DNA of 64,000 nucleotides from CALMFG01 sp963674805 (GTDB lineage Bacteria > Bacillota > Clostridia > Christensenellales > CALMFG01), in contig CAXXNY010000009.1 in assembly GCA_963674805.2 (NCBI GenBank), positions 1 to 64,000 on the forward strand. The letters run 5' to 3'. The first letter of the stretch is position 1. Every line of letters begins with the position of its first letter. Below are positions 25,166-33,453 of this stretch, one piece after another. The notes beneath the pieces are model-generated. The model saw nothing but the letters and a program-made list of their open reading frames with translations. It searched no databases and was not told where the DNA came from. Made by a program: the position numbers and the translations under genes.

Positions 25166-26797
25166 ATGCCAGAAGACTCAACCCATAAGCCAAATAAAAA
25201 ATCCGTCAAAGGCTTTTTTCACTATTTCCCTTGGGCCATTCTTTTATCTGAATATATTTGGATTATTAGCATCAATCTAAAAAACGGCATCAGATATATT
25301 AATTCAGACCTTTCCTCAGGTATGCTGATAGCTGACTTATTAAATAAAGAAGGCTCTTTGTTTGTTTCAAAGAACTGGTTCTATGCGACAGAATTAATCG
25401 TACTTAATATTCAGGCGGTTTATAAGTATGCGCTTAAGCTATTCTCAGACTGGAATACCGCAAGAACAGTGTCTTTGGCGGTTTTGTTGTTAATATTGCT
25501 GCTCAGCTATTTCTTCTTAGCCAAGCAGGCCAAGCTGAAGAATCTTGGTGTATGGGCTGCTGTCATGTTCCTTCTTCCTTTAAGCGATTTATATGCGTTT
25601 ATCGTATTAATCGGCAATTGTTATATCCCTTACATTGCAATTAGTTTCTTCTCGCTCGGGCTTATGCTTAAGCTTTATAACGAAGGAACGCTTAAGAAAG
25701 CATCGACAATCATCAGTATACTTATCCTTTTAATACTCGCTTTTATTTCCGGCCTGGCAGGGATCAGACAACTTATCGTTTTTTATATCCCTGTTTTAAT
25801 TACTTTCGTATTTTTTTCTTATCGCGATATCACAAAGAACGCTGCGACTTCTCACGGTTTCGATTTTCCAAACCGCTTTATTAATATCATCACTCTGGTT
25901 ACAGTGACCGCTTTTATATTCAGTATTATCGGTTTTATCATCAATGCAAAAATCCTGGCGAGCAATTATACGTTTGGCAATTTCAACGCAAAACCTATGG
26001 TGGATTTAAAATTAAGTGGTATAATTGATTATTTTTGTGAAATCGCTATCGTACTGGGCTATCAGTCCGGTTATAGCGTATTTTCTGTAGAAGGTTTCCA
26101 GTCAATAATCGCCGTTATCTTTTTCATCATCATCTTTGTCGTTTTGGGCATATCGTTATCAAAATTAAAGACCTTTTCATTTAATAAGCAGGTCATTATT
26201 GTGTTCTCCTTGGTATTGCTTCTTTCGACATTGCTCATCCATTCGTTGTTAAGTAAAACCGCAACCAATTACTTAATCCCTGCAACTATGTGCGGTTTTA
26301 TCACCTTAATGATTTATTTTCAGGATATCAATTATCAGAGTCTTTTATCCCGCATGATTCCAGTGGCTTTGCTGGTTGTTCTGCTGGGCTCATACTACAT
26401 CAGCCCTCATACAAATGTTGTATTCAGTGACAGTAAGGGAAAATTGAACCGTGCAGTTGAATGGTTGGTCGATAATGATTATAAAAATGGCTACGCAACT
26501 TATTGGAACGGGAATATCTCCACTGAATTGAGTGATGGCGATCTTGAAATATGGGTTATTAATGAGATTGGCAACAATAAAGGCGGGGATGATCTGGTAC
26601 TATACGGATGGATGCAGAAAAAGGAGCATTTATCAGTTAATCCCGAAGGAGAAGTGTTTGTTCTTTTATCCAAAGATGAATATGCCCAAAATCCTAAATA
26701 CGCAAAAGAAGAAAACATCGTTTATAATGAAAACGGTTATTACATATTTGGTTATAAAAGCGCTGATGATCTGTATGCCACATTAGACGAATCATAA
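25166..26797 (+). CDS. Large polytopic membrane protein, GT-C-like, tandem copy 2
   Basis: A 543-residue polytopic membrane protein paralogous over its full length to 23173-24798. Conserved between the copies: RYIN(A/S)D near residue 45, FSDWNTART, the LSYFFLAKQAKLKNLGVWAA helix pair, the FSGL-like ISGL(A/G)G(I/V)RQ loop, and an outer domain with RAVEWLV, YKNGYAT and WNGNISTELSDG. Divergence is greatest in the central helices and in the region after EIW. A proper GGAGAA ribosome site precedes this ATG. The conserved acidic residues in outer loops fit a lipid-linked sugar transferase, but no family is assigned. Confidence 0.78.
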   Translation: MPEDSTHKPNKKSVKGFFHYFPWAILLSEYIWIISINLKNGIRYINSDLSSGMLIADLLNKEGSLFVSKNWFYATELIVLNIQAVYKYALKLFSDWNTARTVSLAVLLLILLLSYFFLAKQAKLKNLGVWAAVMFLLPLSDLYAFIVLIGNCYIPYIAISFFSLGLMLKLYNEGTLKKASTIISILILLILAFISGLAGIRQLIVFYIPVLITFVFFSYRDITKNAATSHGFDFPNRFINIITLVTVTAFIFSIIGFIINAKILASNYTFGNFNAKPMVDLKLSGIIDYFCEIAIVLGYQSGYSVFSVEGFQSIIAVIFFIIIFVVLGISLSKLKTFSFNKQVIIVFSLVLLLSTLLIHSLLSKTATNYLIPATMCGFITLMIYFQDINYQSLLSRMIPVALLVVLLGSYYISPHTNVVFSDSKGKLNRAVEWLVDNDYKNGYATYWNGNISTELSDGDLEIWVINEIGNNKGGDDLVLYGWMQKKEHLSVNPEGEVFVLLSKDEYAQNPKYAKEENIVYNENGYYIFGYKSADDLYATLDES

Positions 26798-26946
26798 CTG
26801 TAACGCATTGTTTGTTTCACTTTAAAATGGTTTATTTGCATGCTGCCGGATTCACAGACGCATTCTTTAAATCATTCTGCCTTAAACTTAATACACTGAA
26901 CATGCAGTGACCATAAACACTCAAATTCACTATGCTTAAAGCCTAT

Positions 26947-26976
26947 TTGTTATCCGAACACATAAAATGGTATAAT
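26947..26976 (+). promoter_or_regulatory. Promoter of the membrane protein at 27032
   Basis: -35 TTGTTA (26947-26952), 18-base spacer, perfect -10 TATAAT (26971-26976), about 55 bases before the start codon. Confidence 0.6.
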
Positions 26977-27031
26977 ATTAGGTCGTCATAAACTGCATCT
27001 CTTAGAAGAAAAAAATAACCAGGAGGGAAAA

Positions 27032-28048
27032 ATGAAGTTTTTTAAAAGCCTTTTATCGGCGGTACTGGTTATACTGTTGTTTGTCAGCTCGTTGGTTTTT
27101 GCTTTTGCGTTTTCAGCTGACAGACGCTTTCTATCAGAAGATTTCTATACACAGGCGCTGGATGAACTCGGCATATATGACAAAGTGTATGATGATTTCA
27201 TGGAAAAACCTGAACCGCTAACAGAATGGTACTACCTGCAAAAAGGCGTTGCAGAGTGGTACTTGGATGGCTACAGCAGTACATGCACACGCGAAACGAT
27301 GATACCTGTTATGAAAGACGGGCTTCTCAGCATTCGGTCATATATCAGAGGAGACAGCCTTGATACGGGATTGATTGACCTGAGTACTGCTGATGCGGCA
27401 CTGAAAGAAAATATGGTCAGCTCGCTGGATGCTGATACCGCAGTTCTGTACTTAAATCAGTCGCTTAGTACGAAAGCAGTCTTCCTCAAACGCGACGTAT
27501 TAGAAGCGCGTGAAGCCGGGACGTTTTCGAGGGAATTGCAGGAAAGAACTGTCGATATGTTCTTGTATGAGTATGACAGGCTCGAGGAGGGTGTGCTGAT
27601 TTCCACCCCCGCCGAAGCATTCGATTATCTGGACTATCCAAACGCAGCAGAGTTCTATGAGATATTAATCAGGTATGGACCGGTTTTTCATCGGATGGTT
27701 ATACCGCTGCTGCTCTTTGTCTGCTTCTTATCCTTAATGCTCATTATCATGTGGTTAAAGAAAATCCGAACTGGCTTTCTGCTTAACGGCTGGCCGTATA
27801 TGATCGTTTCGGTTGGTGTCATCATTACCGGTATCGTGCTTAAGTCCTCACACTTGTATAGCGATCGCATCCTAAACCTGCTGGATACAACGGCAACGGA
27901 TATTATACGGGACTGGAATCTTGCGCCGCTGGTACCATTATGCGGGGATACGGTTGTTTTAACCGGTCTGGTTCTTTTCGCCGCAGCCATCGTCTTTCTT
28001 ATACTTGCACGTATTTTTAGGGGTAAAAAGCGAGAAGCCGCTAAATAA
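27032..28048 (+). CDS. Membrane protein of unknown function
   Basis: A 338-residue protein I do not recognise. Seen: one N-terminal membrane helix (residues about 4-26), a helical extracytoplasmic region of about 200 residues rich in Asp, Glu and Leu, then three membrane helices (about 224-245, 256-275 and 305-327) and a basic tail. RBS AGGAGGG. It has its own promoter and is closed by a strong hairpin, so it is a single-gene unit. It is not obviously related to the tandem proteins upstream. Confidence 0.75.
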   Translation: MKFFKSLLSAVLVILLFVSSLVFAFAFSADRRFLSEDFYTQALDELGIYDKVYDDFMEKPEPLTEWYYLQKGVAEWYLDGYSSTCTRETMIPVMKDGLLSIRSYIRGDSLDTGLIDLSTADAALKENMVSSLDADTAVLYLNQSLSTKAVFLKRDVLEAREAGTFSRELQERTVDMFLYEYDRLEEGVLISTPAEAFDYLDYPNAAEFYEILIRYGPVFHRMVIPLLLFVCFLSLMLIIMWLKKIRTGFLLNGWPYMIVSVGVIITGIVLKSSHLYSDRILNLLDTTATDIIRDWNLAPLVPLCGDTVVLTGLVLFAAAIVFLILARIFRGKKREAAK

Positions 28049-28062
28049 AAATCTGATATAAC

Positions 28063-28094
28063 AAAAAGCCTTACGTATAAGCGTAAGGCTTTTT
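28063..28094. terminator. Bidirectional Rho-independent terminator
   Basis: A 13-bp perfect stem (AAAAAGCCTTACG and its complement) with a 6-base loop lies between convergent genes. T-runs are available in both directions, so it serves the membrane protein on the plus strand and the small secreted protein on the minus strand. Confidence 0.85.
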
Positions 28095-28111
28095 ATTTTC
28101 TCTTCCCTGAT

Positions 28112-28426
28112 TTAGCGGAAGCATCCGCCAAACATACCGACGCGGCTGGAACTTCTGTTAAAAAATCGTCCCAGGAACGTGTCGTCATCGTCATCATCTG
28201 CCAGGCAATATCTTTCCTCGCGCTCTTCCATCCATTGGTACATTTCGTTTGCTTCTGCACGTGTTAAGTTACCATCCTGCACCTGTTCATCCAGCCATTC
28301 TTCACGATCCGAAAACCACTCATCGCGGCTGTCGTTTCTATCATTATTAAACGGATGCGCATATGCAACGACGGCTCCGAAAAGCACCACTGCTACGACT
28401 AATACGATAATCCAAGTTTTTTTCAT
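28112..28426 (-). CDS. Small exported acidic protein next to a two-component system
   Basis: A 104-residue protein with a signal-type N-terminus (KKTWIIVLVVAVVLFGAVVAYA) and a mature part rich in Asp/Glu/Arg. It contains an EWLDEQVQDGNLTRAEANEMYQWM helical stretch, reminiscent of DUF2680-type exported helical proteins, and a run of six aspartates (ADDDDDD). RBS AAGGAG. It lies 71 bp downstream of the histidine kinase and may be a target or ligand-binding partner of that system. Family assignment is tentative. Confidence 0.65.
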   Translation of the reverse strand: MKKTWIIVLVVAVVLFGAVVAYAHPFNNDRNDSRDEWFSDREEWLDEQVQDGNLTRAEANEMYQWMEEREERYCLADDDDDDTFLGRFFNRSSSRVGMFGGCFR

Positions 28427-28497
28427 TGTTCTCGCTCCTTATCTCTTTCTTAATGACAGATACAGGATACATCAGAAATGTGAAAGAAATATGAGTG

Positions 28498-29838
28498 TCA
28501 GAATTTTATGATAAATTCCGTATACTTCCCGGGTTCCGACCGCACCAGCACGTCGGCATTCAGTTTCAATAACTGTTCCTTAACGATCGAAAGCCCCAGT
28601 CCTTCGCCTTCAACGGCCCGTGCATTCCTGGCCCGGTAGTAAGGTTCAAACACCTTGTCCAGTTCATCGCCTGGAATCCCAATGCCGGTATCTTTGATTG
28701 AAAGCGTCTTAGCCGCCTGGTTCGTTGTGATAACTGTGCCGCCTGTCTTTGTATATTTATAACTGTTCAATAGCAGATTATAAACGGCTTTATTTAAAAC
28801 AGCCGGATTGGTTTTAATTATAAACCGCTCTGCCTTTAATTCCAGCTTCAATCCCTTCTCACGGAATTTTGCTTCAAGGCTCCTGACCATTTTAATCAGC
28901 TCTTCAGCATAATCCGTTTCAAAACGCCTGATCTGCTCAGCCTTTTCCTGCCCTTCCACCACGTCAGTAATGTCTTCCAGCGCAGTACTTAGAGCATCAA
29001 CGTTGTTAAGCAGTGTCTGTACCATCGGCTTGTCCGTCTGAATCAGCCCGTCCTGAACGCCTTCGAGCTGGCTTTTTAATATGGTAAGCGGAGTCTTTGT
29101 GTCATGCAGAACCTTATCCAGTTTTTGCTTTTTCACCCGCTCTTTTTGCGCCAGCTTTTTTCGGTAAGCATCTATCGAAGACGCAATAATATTCAGTTCG
29201 CTGATTTGATACACCGGCATGCCGCTCTTATCCGTCTGGGCATAATGCACCATATCCCGCACCCCCCGGTTAATTGTCCGGATGACAACAAACAGCATTG
29301 CGCCGGCGATCGCAATAGTCACCGCAAGCGAAATAAGGCCGGAAGTAAGCAGCGAAGTCCGGAACAGACGGCTGGTCTCCGTATTAACCGTGTTTTTTTC
29401 TCTGACAATCAGCAGCGTCCCGATCGTCACGCCATTGTCAGCCAATACAAACTCTTCTGACGTCATATGCGCTGCGTTAAAGGAAAAGTCCTGATTTGCC
29501 CTGCCTCCGCCGCCCATCATACCGTTCATCATCCCGCCGTTCATCATCGTTCCGCTGGTTGTCTCGCTGTCGATGACCAGTTCACCTTCTGTATCATAAA
29601 CAGCGGCGTAATAGATCGGGTCTTCAATATAAGAGAGCAGCGTGGCTTTATGCAGGTATCCTGTTTTCAGCCCGTCTGTCACATAGCCCTTAATATCCTC
29701 AACGTTTTTCTGATACACTTCATCAATATAACCGCTGAAGTACTGGTCAACCTGCCGGCTGGAAACAAACGCAAAAACCAATACGGATAATAATATCGCT
29801 ATGCTTAAGAAAAGAATCAGTATCCGTTTAATGCTCAT
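28498..29838 (-). CDS. Sensor histidine kinase with methionine-rich outer loop
   Basis: About 446 residues. Seen: membrane helix 1 (about 5-26), an extracytoplasmic domain (27-165), helix 2 (165-187), a HAMP-like linker, the H-box VLHDTKTPLT with His245, and a HATPase domain with N-box NKAVYNLLLNSYKY, DTGIGIP and GEGLGLSIVKEQ. The outer domain has an unusual stretch of nine methionines and many glycines at about 99-112 (MNGGMMNGMMGGGG). Methionine clusters of this kind bind Cu(I)/Ag(I) in other proteins, so metal sensing is possible. The ATG at 29838 has GGAGGACC and overlaps the response regulator stop. Confidence 0.9.
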   Translation of the reverse strand: MSIKRILILFLSIAILLSVLVFAFVSSRQVDQYFSGYIDEVYQKNVEDIKGYVTDGLKTGYLHKATLLSYIEDPIYYAAVYDTEGELVIDSETTSGTMMNGGMMNGMMGGGGRANQDFSFNAAHMTSEEFVLADNGVTIGTLLIVREKNTVNTETSRLFRTSLLTSGLISLAVTIAIAGAMLFVVIRTINRGVRDMVHYAQTDKSGMPVYQISELNIIASSIDAYRKKLAQKERVKKQKLDKVLHDTKTPLTILKSQLEGVQDGLIQTDKPMVQTLLNNVDALSTALEDITDVVEGQEKAEQIRRFETDYAEELIKMVRSLEAKFREKGLKLELKAERFIIKTNPAVLNKAVYNLLLNSYKYTKTGGTVITTNQAAKTLSIKDTGIGIPGDELDKVFEPYYRARNARAVEGEGLGLSIVKEQLLKLNADVLVRSEPGKYTEFIIKF

Positions 29839-30517
29839 CGTTTGGTCCTCCGAAAACATAGCCGTAACCGTATTTCGTTCTGATGTATTTCGGCTGTTTG
29901 ATGTCATCCTCTATTTTTTTTCTGATATTCTTAATAAACGCATCAATGCTCCGGTCAAAGCCCTCATAATCAAAACCGATTGCTTTTTGGATAATCTGTT
30001 CACGGGTCAGCGGGTATCCGATATTCTCAAAGAATAATTCCATTAAATCATATTCTCTTGTTGTGATGGGCACGGCGCTCCCGTTTTTCTTCAGCGTTTT
30101 TTGTTCGGTGTTCAGCTCAAGATCGCCATAAGCCAGCGTTGTGTCTTTGCTGGCATACATACGCCGGATAAAGACATTCACGCGTGAAACAACTTCACGC
30201 GGACTGAACGGCTTACAGATATAATCATCCGCCCCTTGGTCGAATCCCTTTAACCGGTCGGGTTCGGTCGTCAGTGCGGTCAGCATCAACACAGGAATCT
30301 CAGAAACGGCTCTGATCTCTGTTAACACATCAAGGCCGCTTATGCCGGGCATCGAAATATCCAGAATAATCAGATGTGGTTTAAACGCGCCAAAATGGCT
30401 CAATGCATCCAGGCCGTTTGCATATCCCTTTACTTCATAGCCAGCGTTTGTTAAATAAAGCGCCAGCGTTTCCCTGATTTTCTCTTCGTCTTCAACAATC
30501 ATAATGCGGTAAATCAT
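29828..30517 (-). CDS. OmpR/PhoB-family response regulator
   Basis: A 229-residue regulator. Seen: a receiver domain with acidic Asp10-Glu11, phosphorylation Asp53 (LIILDISMPG), Thr and Lys at LMLTALT and YICKPFSP, and a winged-helix DNA-binding domain with ITTREYDLMELFFEN and VRTKYGYGYVF-like RTKYGYGYVF at the end. It is partner to the overlapping kinase gene and is first in the operon. RBS AGGAGTG. Targets are unknown; the kinase loop suggests an envelope or metal signal. Confidence 0.93.
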   Translation of the reverse strand: MIYRIMIVEDEEKIRETLALYLTNAGYEVKGYANGLDALSHFGAFKPHLIILDISMPGISGLDVLTEIRAVSEIPVLMLTALTTEPDRLKGFDQGADDYICKPFSPREVVSRVNVFIRRMYASKDTTLAYGDLELNTEQKTLKKNGSAVPITTREYDLMELFFENIGYPLTREQIIQKAIGFDYEGFDRSIDAFIKNIRKKIEDDIKQPKYIRTKYGYGYVFGGPNDEH

Positions 30518-30618
30518 GAGACACTCCTATCATACCGTCTTAATCATACTCATGAAAAATGAAAGCAATATGAATATTCTTTTACATTATGATTATAACA
30601 AGCTTTTTAAAATAAAAA

Positions 30619-30643
30619 AGCCGGATTTATAAGGCTTCCGGCT
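30619..30643 (-). terminator. Rho-independent terminator of the DUF1232 gene
   Basis: On the minus strand a 7-bp AGCCGGA stem with an 11-base loop is followed by a TTTTTT run, just after the stop at 30660. Confidence 0.75.
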
Positions 30644-30659
30644 GAATACGCGATGCATG

Positions 30660-31106
30660 CTAATCATGTTTTTTTCTTTTCTTCGGTTTTAGAGCCGCTT
30701 CTTCCTGCTGTACCGGCTGATTTTCCTTCCAATCCTTATAATCATTTAAGTCACTGCTGATTTGGCTGATGACAAACCCGAGCACCGCGACATCGTCGAT
30801 AAAACCGAGCCCGATGATGAAGTCCGGCAGCAGATCAACCGGAAATACAAAATAAAACACTGCCACGATGATCATGATAATTGATTTTGTTGGGATGACC
30901 TTATAACGTCCTTTAATCCAGTCGTCAAACAGATTAAATATCAGCTGTACCGTATCCCAAATTTTCTGGAGAGACCCTTTGCGTTTACCCGCTTTCTGTC
31001 TGGCGCTTTTCAGCAGTTCGGATGCCTTCTCTTCGTCATTGAGATATTCGTTGGCCCGGCTTTCATACTTTTTATATCCCTTTTTGCCCAGATCTTCGTT
31101 TTTCAT
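30660..31106 (-). CDS. YkvA-like DUF1232 membrane protein
   Basis: A 148-residue protein. Seen: a charged N-terminal half, then the DUF1232 core with IPTKSIIMIIVAVFYFVFPVDLLPD and IIGLGFIDDVAVLGFVI, two hydrophobic segments with the family's conserved PVDLLPD and GxxDD pattern. The C-terminus is highly basic (KPKKRKKH). RBS AGGAG. The function of the family is not known. It appears to be a single-gene unit with its own terminator. Confidence 0.85.
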   Translation of the reverse strand: MKNEDLGKKGYKKYESRANEYLNDEEKASELLKSARQKAGKRKGSLQKIWDTVQLIFNLFDDWIKGRYKVIPTKSIIMIIVAVFYFVFPVDLLPDFIIGLGFIDDVAVLGFVISQISSDLNDYKDWKENQPVQQEEAALKPKKRKKHD

Positions 31107-31269
31107 ATTTTGCTCCTGTGTATGCGATGAATCCTTAATATTTTCATATCACCGTTTATTTATGTTGCCGCTCGTATTTCTTTCTCTTGCTTTTAGCATC
31201 GTACCAAAGTTTTTCGCGTTTCGCAATCAAAACAAAGTAGTTGTCCGCTATATTCTCGGGTAAATAAAA

Positions 31270-31309
31270 AGGCCGTCTTGCCATCAACAGTCGGATGACC
31301 AGAAAGCCT
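31270..31309 (-). terminator. Probable terminator of the xylulokinase operon
   Basis: On the minus strand AGGC...GCCT encloses an inner CATC/GATG stem and is followed by a TTTTT run. It lies about 60 bases after the aldo/keto reductase stop. The stem is imperfect, so confidence is moderate. The rest of 31107-31370 shows nothing else. Confidence 0.45.
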
Positions 31310-31370
31310 CTGTATTAATGCGCTTAGCAATAAGTACCGCGATCGGCTGTTGAAAAAGATTCCGCTGTGG

Positions 31371-32381
31371 TTATTTAGTGATTGTACCGTCCAAATCCCA
31401 CAGGTCTTCCCATCCTTTTGCGCCTTCCCATAAGAAAACCTGGCCTTTAATCAGCCTGCAGTCTGCATCCGCCGCTTGGATCGCCCCCATTTCTTCATCG
31501 GTCAACGAATCTTCGGTAACGCACTTCAGGTTGGATATGTATTCATTTTCACGCACAGAAAACGGAATCGGCGTATGTCCGCGCTGGACTGCCCATTTCA
31601 CGCAGACCACCGCCGGATGTACATTGTGCGCCTTTGCCACTTCAACCACTGCCGGCATCTCAATATCGACGATATCGTCTTCGGTCTTGTCTCTGTCCGG
31701 CCGCGTCGGTGAACCAATCGGGCAAAAGCCGATCGGCTGGATACCCTTGCTGACAATATAATCATATAATTCCGGCTGCTGAAAACTGGGGTGCAGTTCC
31801 ATCTCAATTACCGCCGGCTTAATCCGGCACAGCGGTAAGACTGCTTCCAGTTTTGGGATAGTCATGCTGGACATACCGATGTATTTCGCAAGTCCCATAT
31901 CGACCAGCCGCTCACACTGCTGCCAGGTCTTCATAAACGCATCAACCGAAAACGGCGTTGAATCCGGATTGCGCGCATCGCCGTCGCATCCCGGTGCATG
32001 GTAATTCGGGAACGGCCAATGGACAAAGAACGCATCAATATAGTCGAGTTTTAAGTCCTTAAGGCTCTTTGCCATGGAAAGCAGCACATCGCCCTGTCCG
32101 TGCATATCATTCCACACTTTTGTCGTAATAAATAGTTCCTCGCGCTTCACAATGCCTTTATCAAACGCATTCTGAAACACCTTCCCTATTTTATCCTCAT
32201 TCCCGTAGACCGCTGCGCAGTCGAACATCCGGTAACCAACCTCAATCGCACCGGCTACCGCATTGGAGACTTCCTCTGCGGTGAAACGGTCGGAGCCAAA
32301 GGTGCCCATGCCCACACTTGGCATTTTACCGCCGTCATAAAGGGTTCTCTGCGGAACTTTTTTCGGATCAATATGTTCCAT
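31371..32381 (-). CDS. Aldo/keto reductase
   Basis: A 336-residue NAD(P)H-dependent aldo/keto reductase. Seen: the DCAAVYGNE motif with the catalytic Asp and Tyr, TTKVWND with the catalytic Lys, and FVHWPFPN with the catalytic His, so the tetrad is complete. A C-terminal SVRENEYISNLK replaces the usual NADP-binding PKS pattern (IPFSVRE). It is the last gene of an operon with a zinc alcohol dehydrogenase and a xylulokinase and probably interconverts an aldose or ketose with a polyol. RBS AAGGAGG. Confidence 0.9.
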   Translation of the reverse strand: MEHIDPKKVPQRTLYDGGKMPSVGMGTFGSDRFTAEEVSNAVAGAIEVGYRMFDCAAVYGNEDKIGKVFQNAFDKGIVKREELFITTKVWNDMHGQGDVLLSMAKSLKDLKLDYIDAFFVHWPFPNYHAPGCDGDARNPDSTPFSVDAFMKTWQQCERLVDMGLAKYIGMSSMTIPKLEAVLPLCRIKPAVIEMELHPSFQQPELYDYIVSKGIQPIGFCPIGSPTRPDRDKTEDDIVDIEMPAVVEVAKAHNVHPAVVCVKWAVQRGHTPIPFSVRENEYISNLKCVTEDSLTDEEMGAIQAADADCRLIKGQVFLWEGAKGWEDLWDLDGTITK

Positions 32382-32393
32382 TTTATTTCCTCC

Positions 32394-33440
32394 TTAATTG
32401 TTAACCAATAAAATCTTGCCTTTTACTAAACCGGGTGTTAAAAACCGATGGAATGCCTCCTCTGCATCTTTCATCGGAACACGAGAGTCAATAAAGCCTT
32501 CATCAATTTGCAGCCTTCCGTTTGCAAAGTATTCTGCCGTTAATCGCCACTCTTTGCCCGGGAAAGGCGCACTATAGCTCATCCACGATCCTGTGAGATA
32601 GAATTCTTTTCGGTTCATATTCTCCCAGAGTTCGGGTGTAAAGCGCAGTTCTTTTGTCGGAGTCCCAATAAAACAGACCTTTGCCTTTCTTGCCGCAAGC
32701 TGAAAGGCATACTGCATGGTGACGGTGAGGCCCGCTGTTTCAAACACATAGTCAAACCCATCGCCGCCCAATTTCGCCAGTGTCCTTTCGATAAAATCTG
32801 ACTCCGCTGTGTTTTCGGTACTGTCCGCACCGAGCTTCTCCGCCAGCGCCAGCCGTTCTTCGCTGATATCAAACACCGTGACGTGCTTGGCGCCCATCAG
32901 CTTTGCCCACTGCATTGTAAATATGCCGACCGTGCCGCCGCCTAATACCGCAACCGTGCCGCCGCCTTTAAAATTGTTTTGCAGCAAGCCGTGCAGTGCG
33001 ACGGTTGAGGGTTCAAACAGCGCACCCTGTTCAAAGGTCACGGTCTCATCCAAAACAATCACATTACGCTCCGGCATCACCACATAGTCCGCATTGCTGC
33101 CGTCCCTGCGGGAGCCCACGAAGCTGTAGTGCTGGCACATCGCGTACTGCCCTCGTTTGCAGTCATCACATTCCATGCACGGTACCAGCGGCACCCCGGC
33201 GACCTTATCTCCGGGTTTTACATGTTTGACGCCGCTGCCAATTTCAGTGACGGTTCCGGAAAATTCATGACCTAAAATAATCGGATAATAATGCGCGCCG
33301 TTATTTAAGACCCGTACAAGATCAGAACCGCAGATTCCAGACGCTTTAACAGCGACTTTTACTGTGCCCTCTGTTACTTTTGGATCCTCAACATCCATGT
33401 ATCTGATATCTCTATTTGCAACCAATACTGCCGCTTTCAT
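32394..33440 (-). CDS. Zinc-dependent alcohol/polyol dehydrogenase (MDR family)
   Basis: A 348-residue medium-chain dehydrogenase. Seen: catalytic zinc ligand Cys in SGICGSDL, GHEFSGTV with the His-Glu pair, the structural-zinc lobe CMECDDCKRGQYAMC with four cysteines, and cofactor motif LGGGTVG in the Rossmann domain. The family includes sorbitol, xylitol and arabitol dehydrogenases. Beside a xylulokinase it probably oxidises a pentitol to a pentulose, which the kinase phosphorylates. RBS GAGGGAG. Confidence 0.92.
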   Translation of the reverse strand: MKAAVLVANRDIRYMDVEDPKVTEGTVKVAVKASGICGSDLVRVLNNGAHYYPIILGHEFSGTVTEIGSGVKHVKPGDKVAGVPLVPCMECDDCKRGQYAMCQHYSFVGSRRDGSNADYVVMPERNVIVLDETVTFEQGALFEPSTVALHGLLQNNFKGGGTVAVLGGGTVGIFTMQWAKLMGAKHVTVFDISEERLALAEKLGADSTENTAESDFIERTLAKLGGDGFDYVFETAGLTVTMQYAFQLAARKAKVCFIGTPTKELRFTPELWENMNRKEFYLTGSWMSYSAPFPGKEWRLTAEYFANGRLQIDEGFIDSRVPMKDAEEAFHRFLTPGLVKGKILLVNN

Positions 33441-33453
33441 TTGTGCTCCCTCG

